A DNA stretch of 64,000 nt. It comes from Salinicoccus sp. RF5. GTDB lineage: Bacteria; Bacillota; Bacilli; Staphylococcales; Salinicoccaceae. The notes below the pieces were generated by a model. That model was given only the letters and a program-made list of their open reading frames with translations, searched no databases and was not told the origin of the DNA. The stretch covers positions 806,001-870,000 of the forward strand of contig NZ_JAJGRC010000001.1 of assembly GCF_020786625.1 (NCBI RefSeq), given 5' to 3'. A program made the translations under genes and the position numbers. How positions within the stretch are numbered: position 1 is the first letter of the stretch; the number at the start of each line of letters is the position of its first letter. Positions 33,948 to 42,438 of the stretch are shown here, piece by piece.

Positions 33948-34146
33948 CCAATTGTCATTCGTCATTTCCGCCAGTGACAGTTGGACTCCCAATTGTCATT
34001 CGTCATTTCCGCCAGTGACAGTTGGACTCCCAATTGTCATTCGTCACGCCCGCCAGTGACAGTTGGACTCCCAATTGTCATTCGTCACGCCCGCCAGTGA
34101 CAGTTGGACTCCCAATTGTCATTCGTCATATCAGCGAATGACAATT
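33948..34146 (+). repeat. Array of the 41-bp palindromic repeat, five units
   Basis: AATTGTCATTCGTC begins at 33,950, 33,991, 34,032, 34,073 and 34,114, an exact 41-bp period. Each unit ends TGACAGTTGGACTCCC, and the last ends GAATGACAATT. Between units TGACAGTTGG and CCAATTGTCA face each other and can pair in a stem with a 4-nt loop, so the array can fold as a run of hairpins. It is not CRISPR: no unique spacers and the units touch. It separates the amidohydrolase operon from the flavin pair. Confidence 0.93.
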
Positions 34147-34284
34147 AAGCACTGCCCTCCCCAAACATCAGTCCTAGGCCGTATTTTTATTCCCACCTGC
34201 CCGAATCCGGACGGATTATTTCTCATTTCATCCATTTCATTACATAATAAAAGTACCAACCTGACACATGAAAGGACGACTTCA

Positions 34285-35352
34285 ATGGAACAGTACCGCA
34301 TCAATAAGGATAATGGCCTGGAATTCGGGCTCTACACACTGGGGGACCACCTCCCGAATCCACAGACCGGAACAAGGATCTCTGCCCAGCAGCGCATCAA
34401 TGAAATCATCGAGCTCGCGAAGCTCGCAGAAGAAGTTGGCATCGACTTCTTCAGTGTCGGCGAGAGCCACCAGGACTATTTTGCGACACAGGCGCATACC
34501 GTAGTGCTCTCCGCCATCGCCCAGGCGACCGAAAAAATAAAGATCTCAAGCTCATCGACCATCATCAGTACATTGGATCCTGTAAGAGTTTATGAGGATT
34601 TCGCCACCATCGACCTCATCTCGGGCGGCCGTGCTGAAATCATCGCCGGCCGTGCTTCCCGCGTCGGCCTCTTCGACCTGCTCGGGTACGACCTCAGCGA
34701 TTACGAGGCACTGTACGAAGAGAAATTCGACCTGCTTCTGAAGATTAACGAGAATGAAATCCTCAATTGGGAGGGAGAGTTCCGCCCCGCCCTCAAAGAT
34801 GCACGGGTCCTCCCCCGTCCGCTCGACGGCGCATTACCGATATGGCGCGCTGTCGGCGGTCATCCTGCGAGTGCCGTCAAAGCCGGTGCCGCCGGTGTAC
34901 CGATGCAGATTGCGATGCTTGCCGGACCAACCCAGAACTTCAAGGAAACGATCGGCACGTACCGGGATACGGCACGGCAATATGGCCATGATCCGGAGCA
35001 GCTCCCCGTCGCCACGGCCGGCTTCTTCCATGTCGCCGAAACGACGCAGCAGGCACAGCGGGAGGTTTACCCGCACATAAATGAAGGTATGAAATTAACA
35101 AATGGTGCTGGATTCCCGAAACGCGGCTTCGCCATGGGAGCCGACAAACGCAACGTGCTGAACGTCGGCAGTCCGCAGGAAGTCATAGAAAAAATCCTCT
35201 ACCAGCATGAACAGTTCGACCATCAGCGCTACATCGGGCAGATGGACTTCGGCGGCGTACCATTCGACCAGCTCATGCGGAACATCGAATGGATCGGCAA
35301 AGAAGTGCTTCCTGCCATCAGAAAATACACAAAAAAGGAGGCTGACCAATGA
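34285..35352 (+). CDS. LLM-class flavin-dependent monooxygenase
   Basis: 355 residues from the ATG at 34,285 with AAAGGA upstream. The frame extends back through the repeat array, which is not coding. It is an FMN-dependent TIM-barrel enzyme: EFGLYTLGDHLPNP, AEEVGIDFFSVGESHQDYFATQ, and SGGRAEIIAGRASRVG. Its stop overlaps the start of the FMN reductase in an ATGA, so the two are translationally coupled and likely form a two-component monooxygenase. The substrate is unknown. Confidence 0.9.
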   Translation: MEQYRINKDNGLEFGLYTLGDHLPNPQTGTRISAQQRINEIIELAKLAEEVGIDFFSVGESHQDYFATQAHTVVLSAIAQATEKIKISSSSTIISTLDPVRVYEDFATIDLISGGRAEIIAGRASRVGLFDLLGYDLSDYEALYEEKFDLLLKINENEILNWEGEFRPALKDARVLPRPLDGALPIWRAVGGHPASAVKAGAAGVPMQIAMLAGPTQNFKETIGTYRDTARQYGHDPEQLPVATAGFFHVAETTQQAQREVYPHINEGMKLTNGAGFPKRGFAMGADKRNVLNVGSPQEVIEKILYQHEQFDHQRYIGQMDFGGVPFDQLMRNIEWIGKEVLPAIRKYTKKEADQ

Positions 35353-35915
35353 AAATTGTAGGACTCTCCGGCTCGAACGTCGGCTCCAAAACACGCACGA
35401 CCATGAAATATGTTTCCGAAAAATTGACCAGCCAGTACCCGCATGTCGACTGGACGTTCATCGACCTCGCCGACTACACCATGCAGTTCAGCGACGGCCG
35501 CAACTACCTCGACTACGAAGGGGATACGGCATATATCACAAAAACCATCATGGAAGCGGACGCCATCATCATCGGCACACCGATTTTCCAGGCCTCCATC
35601 CCGGCGACACTGAAGAACGTCTTCGACCTGCTGCCGATCAATGCACTGCAGGACAAGATTGTAAGCTTCTTCGTCACCGCTGGGACATCCAAGCATTTCC
35701 TCATTCCGGAAACCCAGCTCAAACCGATTCTGAGCTACATGAAGGCACAGACCGTGAGCACATATGTATTCATTGAAGAGAAGGATTTCATGAATAAGGA
35801 AATCGTCAATGACGACATCATCTTCCGGCTCGATGCACTGGTCGAAGATACCGTCATGCTGACCGATACGTACAAGCGCATCCGTGAAGAGAAGGAATCG
35901 ATGTATGATTTCTGA
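35349..35915 (+). CDS. NADPH-dependent FMN reductase
   Basis: 188 residues. GLSGSNVGSKTRTTMKYV at the N-terminus is the FMN phosphate site of flavodoxin-like NADPH:FMN reductases; then ADAIIIGTPIFQASIPATLKNVFDLLP (about 72-98) is the hallmark segment of this family. It should supply reduced FMN to the LLM monooxygenase with which it shares an ATGA overlap. A terminator follows. Confidence 0.92.
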   Translation: MKIVGLSGSNVGSKTRTTMKYVSEKLTSQYPHVDWTFIDLADYTMQFSDGRNYLDYEGDTAYITKTIMEADAIIIGTPIFQASIPATLKNVFDLLPINALQDKIVSFFVTAGTSKHFLIPETQLKPILSYMKAQTVSTYVFIEEKDFMNKEIVNDDIIFRLDALVEDTVMLTDTYKRIREEKESMYDF

Positions 35916-35920
35916 TAGTG

Positions 35921-35949
35921 ATGACCTGGATGGTTCCAGGTCATTTTTA
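35921..35949 (+). terminator. Terminator of the flavin monooxygenase pair
   Basis: ATGACCTGGA and TCCAGGTCAT around a 4-nt loop, then TTTTTAT. Confidence 0.93.
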
Positions 35950-36043
35950 TGTTACATTGAAACCAGTAGACCTATCACATATCACTCTTTTAAGATGCAG
36001 ATTGGAGAGATTACTTGATACGCGAAATCAGTTTCATTTTTCT

Positions 36044-36247
36044 ATGATAATAGGCGGACTCGCCTTCTACATTCTCTTCACCGGCAATGATTGGCTGATA
36101 CCATGGTTTTTTCTCGCCATGTCGTTCATATTCCTGTCTACGGCAATCGAGAAGTTCATGGAGAACCGTAAAATATTGTCCGTCTATCTCCTTGTGGTTT
36201 TCGTAAGTATCCCCTATCTTGCTTTAGATGCGTTTTTCTTGAATTAG
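36044..36247 (+). CDS. Small membrane protein, possibly a 5'-truncated gene
   Basis: 67 residues from the ATG at 36,044, with two hydrophobic stretches (GGLAFYILFTGNDWLIPWFFLA, YLLVVFVSIPYLALDAFF). There is no ribosome site, and the frame runs open upstream to the terminator, so the true start is missing or non-canonical. The upstream residues (VDLSHITLLRCRLERLLDTRNQFHF) look like the start of a longer protein. It may be a remnant of a membrane-protein gene. Confidence 0.4.
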   Translation: MIIGGLAFYILFTGNDWLIPWFFLAMSFIFLSTAIEKFMENRKILSVYLLVVFVSIPYLALDAFFLN

Positions 36248-36266
36248 CATTCGCAGTCCATATTTC

Positions 36267-36371
36267 TTAACACAACATTTCTAATGCACCGTCATTGTCG
36301 GTATGGATATGAAAGTGATCACTTTCGACAGGGAAGATGCTATGGTCGCTGAATTGAATATAGTTCGGCAT
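36267..36371 (-). CDS. 34-residue small ORF with a strong ribosome site
   Basis: AAGGAGG lies 4 nt before the ATG at 36,371; the product is MPNYIQFSDHSIFPVESD then HFHIHTDNDGALEMLC, rich in His and Asp. No family is recognised. It sits alone between a terminator and a membrane-protein remnant and could be a small protein or the tail of a lost gene. Confidence 0.4.
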   Translation of the reverse strand: MPNYIQFSDHSIFPVESDHFHIHTDNDGALEMLC

Positions 36372-36432
36372 CGATCCTCCTTCCAATCCGGCGTCCGTCC
36401 TTCAACCTGATCATCCTCGATGTAGCCATTAA

Positions 36433-36463
36433 TGAAAAAGACACCAGACCTTTTGGTCTGGTG
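36433..36463 (-). terminator. Terminator after the SDR gene
   Basis: CACCAGACC and GGTCTGGTG pair around a 4-nt loop, followed by TCTTTTTC on the minus strand. Confidence 0.9.
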
Positions 36464-36481
36464 CCTCCAATATCCACTACA

Positions 36482-37225
36482 TTACTGGGCTGTATAGCCG
36501 CCATCCACAAGAAGTGTGGTGCCTGTAGTGAATTCATTTTCCGCCAGGAATACGACCGCATGTGCGATTTCTTCCGGTTGTCCGAGTCTTCCGATTGGGT
36601 GCTTGTCAACGAGAGTATCATAATACTCACCTAATGCATCCTTGTTCACCATGCCGGACTCGACGTAGCCGGGAGCTACTGCACTGACACGGATGTTGTC
36701 CTTGGCATATTGTAAAGCGACGGATTTCGTCATCAGATTCACGGCGCCTTTGGACGCGTTGTACGCGAATGCTGTCGGCTCGCCGACACTGCCGAGGATG
36801 GAGGCTGTATTGATGATTGCACCGCCGCCCACCTTCTGCATTTCAGGGATCGCGTATTTTGAACCGAAGAATACACTGTCCTGATTGACTTTGATTACCT
36901 TATTGTAGTCTTCATAGGAAAGCTTGTGCGTCTCGCCCTGAACACCGATTCCGGCATTGTTGAACATGACATCCAGTCGTCCAAACTTTTCAACGGCGAG
37001 AGCAACGACGTTTTTGACATCCTCTTCAACGGAGACATCCACTTTCTCAAACAGGATATCCCCATATTGTTTGAGGCTCTCTTCTGCTTTCTTACCAGAC
37101 TCTTCATTGTAATCAGCCACAATGACTTTCGCGCCTTTATCCAGGAACGCCTTCGCTGTAGCTAAACCAATACCTGATCCGCCACCTGTTACAATCGCAA
37201 CTTTATCCTTAAGTTCCAAAATCAT
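36482..37225 (-). CDS. SDR family oxidoreductase
   Basis: 247 residues from the ATG at 37,225; a TTG at 37,219 has better spacing from AAAGGGG and would give MELKDKVAIVTGG. The Rossmann site TGGGSGIG, the NNAGIGV segment, the catalytic Ser in SILGS, and YNASKGA (Tyr and Lys) are all present, followed by SAVAPGYVESG. It is an NAD(P)-dependent dehydrogenase or reductase with unknown substrate. The FabG-like end EFTTGTTLLVDGGYTAQ is typical. It is a single gene. Confidence 0.9.
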   Translation of the reverse strand: MILELKDKVAIVTGGGSGIGLATAKAFLDKGAKVIVADYNEESGKKAEESLKQYGDILFEKVDVSVEEDVKNVVALAVEKFGRLDVMFNNAGIGVQGETHKLSYEDYNKVIKVNQDSVFFGSKYAIPEMQKVGGGAIINTASILGSVGEPTAFAYNASKGAVNLMTKSVALQYAKDNIRVSAVAPGYVESGMVNKDALGEYYDTLVDKHPIGRLGQPEEIAHAVVFLAENEFTTGTTLLVDGGYTAQ

Positions 37226-37312
37226 TTCCCCTTTCGATGACTCCATCTGATTCACTATACATATACCTCAGCCAGAGATGACTGAAACACGATAAGTGTG
37301 TCTAAATTAAGG

Positions 37313-37360
37313 CAGTTGGACCTTTCAATTGTCATTCACCCGAACACTCAGTGACAGTTA
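37313..37360 (+). repeat. Dispersed repeat element, single unit
   Basis: CAGTTGGACCTTTCAATTGTC, then GTGACAGTTA, match the 41-bp family's TGACAGTTGG/CCAATTGTCA hairpin, with a degenerate middle. It lies between the SDR and AEC genes. Confidence 0.75.
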
Positions 37361-37379
37361 ACCCTCCAACCGCCCCCAT

Positions 37380-38303
37380 CTAGAACAGCTGCATGGACAG
37401 ATAGATGACGAATGTCACGGTGATGCTGCTGAGTACCGTGGAATAAAGGACCACCTGGGCATGGAGTTCCGGTTCGACATCGTATTCGAGTGCAAGCGTC
37501 GCAGTATTCCTCGAGGTCGGGAACGCGCTCGCAATGAACAGCGACTGGGCGATGACGCCTTCGATGCCGAGCATGAATATGATGGCCAGGGCGACGGCGG
37601 GCCCGATGACCAGCCGCCCGAGTGCACTCCAGGCGATGACCTTGTGGAAGGAACGGATCTCAATCTGTGCGAGCTGCATCCCGAGCAGGAGCAGCGCGAG
37701 GGCGGCGAACCCGCCGGCGAGCTGCTCGACAGGCACGCTGATGAAACTCGGCAGTTCGACGTCAATTGCCTGCAGGATGAACGCGGCCGCCAGTGCATAG
37801 ATGATCGGCAGCCGGAGCAGTTCCCGGAAGAGTTCCACGACGGATTTCGCATTGGACCGCAGATTGTACAGGCCATATGTGAACGTCAGCAGATTCTGGA
37901 CGACGAGTACGATGATCTGCACAGATACACCCACCGGGTTGGCACTGAATACGAGATGGCTGACGGGCAGCCCGTAGTTGCCGGAGTTCATCAGAGAGAC
38001 ACTGTTCTTGAGCGCGGTCCGCTCCCCTCCGCGAAGGCCGAGCCCCCGGGCCAGCAGTTCACCGACCACCATCATTGCAGTAATGAACAGTACCAGATAC
38101 AATGCGAGCTGTCCCAGCAGTTCAAAGTCGATGTCCGCTTCATATATGTTCAGGAATACCGCGGCCGGCAGGAAACAGTAGGTGACAAGATTCGCGATCG
38201 GACGCAGACGGAATTCGAACTTCTTCTGGAGGATGACACCGACGCCGAGCAGAATCAGGATCGGCAGTATGACATCCAGAAATACAAGGGAGATATATGC
38301 CAT
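37380..38303 (-). CDS. AEC (auxin efflux carrier) family transporter
   Basis: 307 residues from the ATG at 38,303, behind GGAGGGAGGAT; the frame extends slightly upstream without need. About ten hydrophobic segments in the 5+5 pattern. LKNSVSLMNSGNYGLPVS (about 107-124) is the AEC core motif with the conserved Asn-Gly, and FPTSRNTATLALEY is the matching part of the second half. It moves organic acids or other anions; the substrate is not readable. It is a single gene convergent with nothing, next to a repeat. Confidence 0.85.
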   Translation of the reverse strand: MAYISLVFLDVILPILILLGVGVILQKKFEFRLRPIANLVTYCFLPAAVFLNIYEADIDFELLGQLALYLVLFITAMMVVGELLARGLGLRGGERTALKNSVSLMNSGNYGLPVSHLVFSANPVGVSVQIIVLVVQNLLTFTYGLYNLRSNAKSVVELFRELLRLPIIYALAAAFILQAIDVELPSFISVPVEQLAGGFAALALLLLGMQLAQIEIRSFHKVIAWSALGRLVIGPAVALAIIFMLGIEGVIAQSLFIASAFPTSRNTATLALEYDVEPELHAQVVLYSTVLSSITVTFVIYLSMQLF

Positions 38304-38502
38304 ATCCTCCCTCCTTTCTACTCTCACCCCTATATTCTACCACTTTGCGCAGGGCCCGCTCCAAAGCACTGCCTCTTCAAGCGCTTCCACTTCAGAATAT
38401 ACATCCCGGGACTGATTCCTCTGACGCTCTCCATACCGCTTTACACGCCAGGCCCCAATCCACTATCATGGTAACTGTAATGAAAAACTGCATACCGATG
38501 CA

Positions 38503-38642
38503 CTGGGGGCGCCTTAGGCTGAGACGGAGATACCGGACCCTTACCACCCGATCTGGATAACACCAGCGTGGGGAAGTGCAGCATTGTATGTCCGCACCAC
38601 TCCATACATCCGCTGCATTCCCTCGGGAGTGCAGCTTTTTCA
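38503..38642 (+). promoter_or_regulatory. TPP riboswitch with terminator controlling ykoF
   Basis: The aptamer spans about 38,503-38,578 and holds GGCTGAGA, ACCCTT, CTGGATAA and the closing GCGTGGGGA, all diagnostic of the THI element. Behind it GCAGCATTGTATG can pair with CATACATCCGCTGC as an antiterminator, and CTGCATTCCC with GGGAGTGCAG plus TTTTT as terminator (38,613-38,640). When TPP is bound, the terminator should form and ykoF be shut off. Confidence 0.93.
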
Positions 38643-38671
38643 TTTCAATAAAAGTCATTGGAGGCATGATT

Positions 38672-39256
38672 ATGGTACAGGAATGCGGAACAGAACGGAT
38701 TGCAGGCTGCCAGTTCAACTTGAGTGTGATGAGCGATGATTTCGCGGAAGTGATCCTCGGTGCACTGGATCAGGTCGACACATCGAAAGTGTGGAAGGAG
38801 ACGGATGACGTCTCGACATGTGTGCGGGGTCGGATCGAGCATGTATTCGATGTCGTCCAGGGAATCTATCTTGAGGCAGCCAAGACGGGGAAACATGTCG
38901 AGATGAGCGGAACGTTCTCCATCGGCTGTCCGGGTGATTCTTCAGGGGATGCCTACGTGGAGGCATCCCCGGAGCGGTTGAATGCACCTTCAAAAGACAT
39001 CCAGCAGAAGGCGGGATGCAAGTTCGCCCTCTATCCGATGAATACGACCAACTACATGGATGTAATCTACGAACAGATCGACTTGTCGAAGGAAGCCGGC
39101 GTCACGGTGAGCCCAGCCCATTACGCCACGCGGCTCGACGGGACGGTGCCGGACATCTTCAGCGCCATGGAGTCATCGTTTACAAAAGTACAGGAAGCGG
39201 GAAGCCACACGACGATGACATTCACGATTTCAGCAAACAGCCCGTCGAACAGCTAG
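38672..39256 (+). CDS. ykoF: YkoF-type thiamine/HMP-binding protein
   Basis: 194 residues from the ATG at 38,672; GGAGG (38,660-38,664) is 7 nt away, so the ATG at 38,666 is too close. Two ferredoxin-like halves (about 10-95 and 105-190) repeat the pattern GCQFNLSVMSDDFAEVI and GCKFALYPMNTTNYMDVI. B. subtilis YkoF binds thiamine and hydroxymethylpyrimidine and is linked to the ykoEDC importer, but no transporter gene is adjacent here. The TPP riboswitch confirms the vitamin link. Confidence 0.92.
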   Translation: MVQECGTERIAGCQFNLSVMSDDFAEVILGALDQVDTSKVWKETDDVSTCVRGRIEHVFDVVQGIYLEAAKTGKHVEMSGTFSIGCPGDSSGDAYVEASPERLNAPSKDIQQKAGCKFALYPMNTTNYMDVIYEQIDLSKEAGVTVSPAHYATRLDGTVPDIFSAMESSFTKVQEAGSHTTMTFTISANSPSNS

Positions 39257-39269
39257 GACGATATGAAGA

Positions 39270-39296
39270 GGGGAACCCGGCCGGGTTCCCCTTTTT
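39270..39296 (+). terminator. Terminator of ykoF
   Basis: GGGGAACCCGG and CCGGGTTCCCC in a nearly loop-free palindrome, then TTTTT. Confidence 0.93.
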
Positions 39297-39301
39297 CTGT
39301 A

Positions 39302-39727
39302 TCAGATGATCAGCATGTCGTTATCGTCGAATTCCCAGTCCGCGCCATATGCCACTTCCCAGTAGTGGCCGTCTGGATCGGTGAAGTAGCCGCTATAGCC
39401 GCCCCAGTCCGTCGGGGCCGCTTCCTTCACAACCGTCCCTCCGATTCTGCCGGCAGTCTTGAGAACCTGGTCCACTTCCGATTCGGACTTCGCATTATAG
39501 GCGAGCGTCAAACCATTGAATCCGCCATCAGGCACCGGCTGTCCGGTCTCCTCCGCCAGTTTTTCCAACGGATAGAGTGAGAGCTTCGAACCCTTCATTC
39601 TGAAAAATACGATTTCCAGTGCTTCTTCACTGCCAACAAGAGATGCTTCAAATCCAAGCTTGCGGTAAAAGTCGACTGCAGTTGACATATCCTTTACACC
39701 GAGTGTAATCAGATTGATCCTGTCCAT
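39302..39727 (-). CDS. VOC (glyoxalase/bleomycin-resistance fold) family protein
   Basis: 141 residues from the ATG at 39,727, with AAAGGGG upstream; the frame extends to 39,769 without a site. The start MDRINLITLGVKDMSTAVDFYRKLGF is the classic VOC N-terminus, and the C-terminal half has GYFTDPDGHYWEVAY with the metal-binding His/Glu pattern. It may be a glyoxalase-like isomerase, dioxygenase or drug-binding protein; the substrate is unknown. Confidence 0.88.
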   Translation of the reverse strand: MDRINLITLGVKDMSTAVDFYRKLGFEASLVGSEEALEIVFFRMKGSKLSLYPLEKLAEETGQPVPDGGFNGLTLAYNAKSESEVDQVLKTAGRIGGTVVKEAAPTDWGGYSGYFTDPDGHYWEVAYGADWEFDDNDMLII

Positions 39728-39873
39728 GGCAATTCCCCTTTGCGAATAGGATGCGTGAGTCCGGAGCATTTTTACACTTCCAATATACCATAAAATGAAA
39801 CGCGGCGTGTCCTCCGCTTTGCAGCCTGTCTGCTATAATGGATGATCAGATATTTCGACAGAGGTGAAGATGC

Positions 39874-40797
39874 ATGCAAGATCCTGTAAATGAATTTCCT
39901 TCAAAGAACAAATCCTGGTGGACCTACCCCATCCTGCTGCTCTGTGTGATCATCTGGGGCAGCAACTTCATCATCGGAAAGGTGCTTGTCGACCACTTCG
40001 ACCCCTACAGCATCACCGTCATCCGCCTCATTGCCATCAACCTTTTCCTGTGGCTGTTTGCTTCCCGGCACTTCCACATGCCCATGGTCCCCCTCAAAGT
40101 GTGGCTGGTGATCATATCTTCAGGCATCATTGGCATTGCTGTGAACCAGTATACGTTCTTCCTCGGACTCGTAACCGCAAGTCCGGTGACTTCGGCACTG
40201 ATACTCGCGGTCGCCCCTATCATGACAGCCATCCTGACCATCCCAGTCTTCGGGGAACGCAGAGGATTGAAATTCTGGCTGGGTGCACTCCTCGCCTTCG
40301 CCGGCGTCTCCCTCAGCACTTTCGACGGCAGTGCCCTCACTTTCGGACTCGGGGAAGGCATCATAGTAATCACCATGCTGACATTCGCCATATTCATGAT
40401 CCTCATCCAATGGCTGTCACAGCATATCAATGCCATACAGCTTACACTGCTCTCCAACTTCTCAGGTCTGCTGTTCCTTCTTCCATTCCTCCCGGAAGCA
40501 GATTATGGCAGACTCGCTTCATCCACCTGGCCGATGTGGCTCCTCCTCATGCTGAGCGGCATCATCGTCCACGGAATCAGCAATATGATCTGGAACCGTG
40601 AGATGCCGAAAGTCGGCGCAGCGAATGCCTCGCTGCTCATGAACATGGAACCGTTCGTTGCGATGCTCGGGACTGCCCTCGTCCTCGGCAGCAGTGTGCT
40701 TGTGACGGAAGTCATCGGAGCCATCCTGATCATCGGCGGCGTAACCCTTTCAATACACAGGAGACGCAGGAGTAAGACTACGGTGCTCTATGATTGA
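39874..40797 (+). CDS. DMT superfamily transporter (EamA family)
   Basis: 307 residues with ten hydrophobic helices in two EamA repeats. LCVIIWGSNFIIGKVLVDHFDPYSITVIRL (helices 1-2) and the second-half EMPKVGAANASLLMNMEPFVAMLGTALVLG are diagnostic. GAGGTG lies 7 nt before the ATG at 39,874. It likely exports metabolites or amino acids; the substrate is unknown. It is a single gene 97 nt upstream of an aldehyde dehydrogenase gene. Confidence 0.9.
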   Translation: MQDPVNEFPSKNKSWWTYPILLLCVIIWGSNFIIGKVLVDHFDPYSITVIRLIAINLFLWLFASRHFHMPMVPLKVWLVIISSGIIGIAVNQYTFFLGLVTASPVTSALILAVAPIMTAILTIPVFGERRGLKFWLGALLAFAGVSLSTFDGSALTFGLGEGIIVITMLTFAIFMILIQWLSQHINAIQLTLLSNFSGLLFLLPFLPEADYGRLASSTWPMWLLLMLSGIIVHGISNMIWNREMPKVGAANASLLMNMEPFVAMLGTALVLGSSVLVTEVIGAILIIGGVTLSIHRRRRSKTTVLYD

Positions 40798-40893
40798 GGG
40801 AAGCCCCGCTGCATGATGTTTCACGCGCCGCCCAAACGGGAAAGAACGACAGTGGATAACCAGTAATGATACAAATACAAGGAGGCAATCACA

Positions 40894-42381
40894 TTGGCAC
40901 TTAAAATTGAGACACCACTGACAGTGAATGCATATATAAATGGCGAAATAGTCGAAGCACAGGAACACGCACCCCGTGAGAATCCAGCGAAACCGGACGA
41001 GACGGCAGGCTATTGGCCGAAAAATACAGTCGAAGAGGCGAAGCAGGCGATCGATTCTGCAGATGAAGCCTTCAAATCCTGGAAACATTCAGAGATGAGG
41101 GATCGCATAGAACGCATGCAGAAAGGGATCCAGAAGATAAAGGACAACCAGGATGGCCTCGCCAAACTGCTTTCCAAAGAGCACGGCAAGCCGATTTATG
41201 ATGCGCAAGGTGAATTGACGGTTTCCCTCATGTTCATGGAGTATGCAGTGGAGAACGCAGAACGCGTCTACAAGGAAGAAGTCAATGAAGACGAGCGCGG
41301 CAAGAACATCCTGCGCCATGACCCAATCGGTGTAGTATCCGCCATCAGTCCATGGAACTATCCATTGGCACTCTCCACCGAGAAGATTGCCCCGGCACTG
41401 CTTGCCGGCAATACGATGGTGATGAAGCCGAGCCCGATGGCGCCGCTTACTGTGACGCTTGTGACACAGATGGTCGCAGAAGAATTCCCTGAAGGCGTGC
41501 TGAACATCGTCAATGGGGATGCAGACATCGGTATTGAGCTTACTTCAAACGACAAGGTACGCAAAATCGCCTTCACCGGCGGTACGAATACAGGTCGCCA
41601 CATCATGAAGGCGGCAGCAGACACGATCAAGAACGTCACGCTCGAACTCGGCGGCAACGACCCTGCCATCTTCCTCGACGACTTCGATGTGAATGATGAA
41701 GCAGCCATGCGCCGTGTCGTCATTTCGAACTTCCTCACAGGCGGGCAGATCTGCATGATTGCAAAACGCATGTATGTGCATGAATCCATCTACGACCAGT
41801 TCGTCGAGAAGTATATGGAAGCCGCAGAAAAATGGCTGCGCATCGGTGATCCGACACTCGAAGAGACGACGGTCGGCCCGGTCAACAACAAGGCACAGCT
41901 CGAATTCGTCCAGGAGCTCATCGAGGACTCCAGAAAGAACGGCTACGACATCAGGGAAGTCGGCAACGTTGCAGATGAAGAATTCTTCAACAACGGCTAC
42001 TTCATGTATCCGACGGTCGTACTCGGTGCCGACTACGATGCACGCATCGTGGCTGAGGAACAGTTCGGACCGGCAGTGCCGATCCTGAAATTCAAGGATG
42101 ACGACCATGCAGTCGAACTCGCAAACGACAGTGAACTTGGACTGACAAGTTCCGTCTGGGGCGAGGAAGCGCACGCAATCGAGATCGCGAAGCGCATCGA
42201 AGCCGGTGTGACGATGGTCAACACCGCAGCGATCCAGGGACTCGACATCCGTTATCCATTCGGTGGTGTCAAGCAGTCCGGCATCGGCCGCGAATACGGC
42301 GAAGAAGGCATGCTCGAATATGTGGACTCCCACTCCATCAACATTCCGAAGACGAAGGACCTTCCGCATATTCCACAATAA
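40894..42381 (+). CDS. Aldehyde dehydrogenase family protein (succinate-semialdehyde/benzaldehyde type)
   Basis: 495 residues from the TTG at 40,894, with AAGGAGG 8 nt upstream; no better start lies near. NAD(P)-binding GFTGGTNTG-like AFTGGTNTGRH, the active-site Glu in LELGGND (about residue 253) and catalytic Cys287 in GGQICM are in place. The N-terminus MALKIETPLTVNAYINGE fits SSADH/benzaldehyde-type enzymes. It oxidises an aldehyde to an acid; the substrate is not assigned. Confidence 0.92.
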   Translation: MALKIETPLTVNAYINGEIVEAQEHAPRENPAKPDETAGYWPKNTVEEAKQAIDSADEAFKSWKHSEMRDRIERMQKGIQKIKDNQDGLAKLLSKEHGKPIYDAQGELTVSLMFMEYAVENAERVYKEEVNEDERGKNILRHDPIGVVSAISPWNYPLALSTEKIAPALLAGNTMVMKPSPMAPLTVTLVTQMVAEEFPEGVLNIVNGDADIGIELTSNDKVRKIAFTGGTNTGRHIMKAAADTIKNVTLELGGNDPAIFLDDFDVNDEAAMRRVVISNFLTGGQICMIAKRMYVHESIYDQFVEKYMEAAEKWLRIGDPTLEETTVGPVNNKAQLEFVQELIEDSRKNGYDIREVGNVADEEFFNNGYFMYPTVVLGADYDARIVAEEQFGPAVPILKFKDDDHAVELANDSELGLTSSVWGEEAHAIEIAKRIEAGVTMVNTAAIQGLDIRYPFGGVKQSGIGREYGEEGMLEYVDSHSINIPKTKDLPHIPQ

Positions 42382-42390
42382 ATCCATCAT

Positions 42391-42428
42391 ATCCAGGTGA
42401 CCATTCCAGGTTGCCTGGATTTTTATTT
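42391..42428 (+). terminator. Terminator after the aldehyde dehydrogenase gene
   Basis: ATCCAGG and CCTGGAT around a loop that holds an inner CCAGG, then TTTTATTTTA. Confidence 0.78.
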
Positions 42429-42438
42429 TATTCTACAT

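Noticed and set aside
33948-34146. CRISPR array
   Set aside because: The 41-bp units touch without variable spacers, and no cas genes are nearby; it is a tandem repeat.
34063-34284. Upstream extension of the LLM monooxygenase frame
   Set aside because: It reads through the 41-bp repeat array; AAAGGA precedes the ATG at 34,285.
36340-36630. 96-codon frame next to the SDR gene
   Set aside because: It overlaps the SDR gene in another frame on the same strand and spans the terminator; no support.
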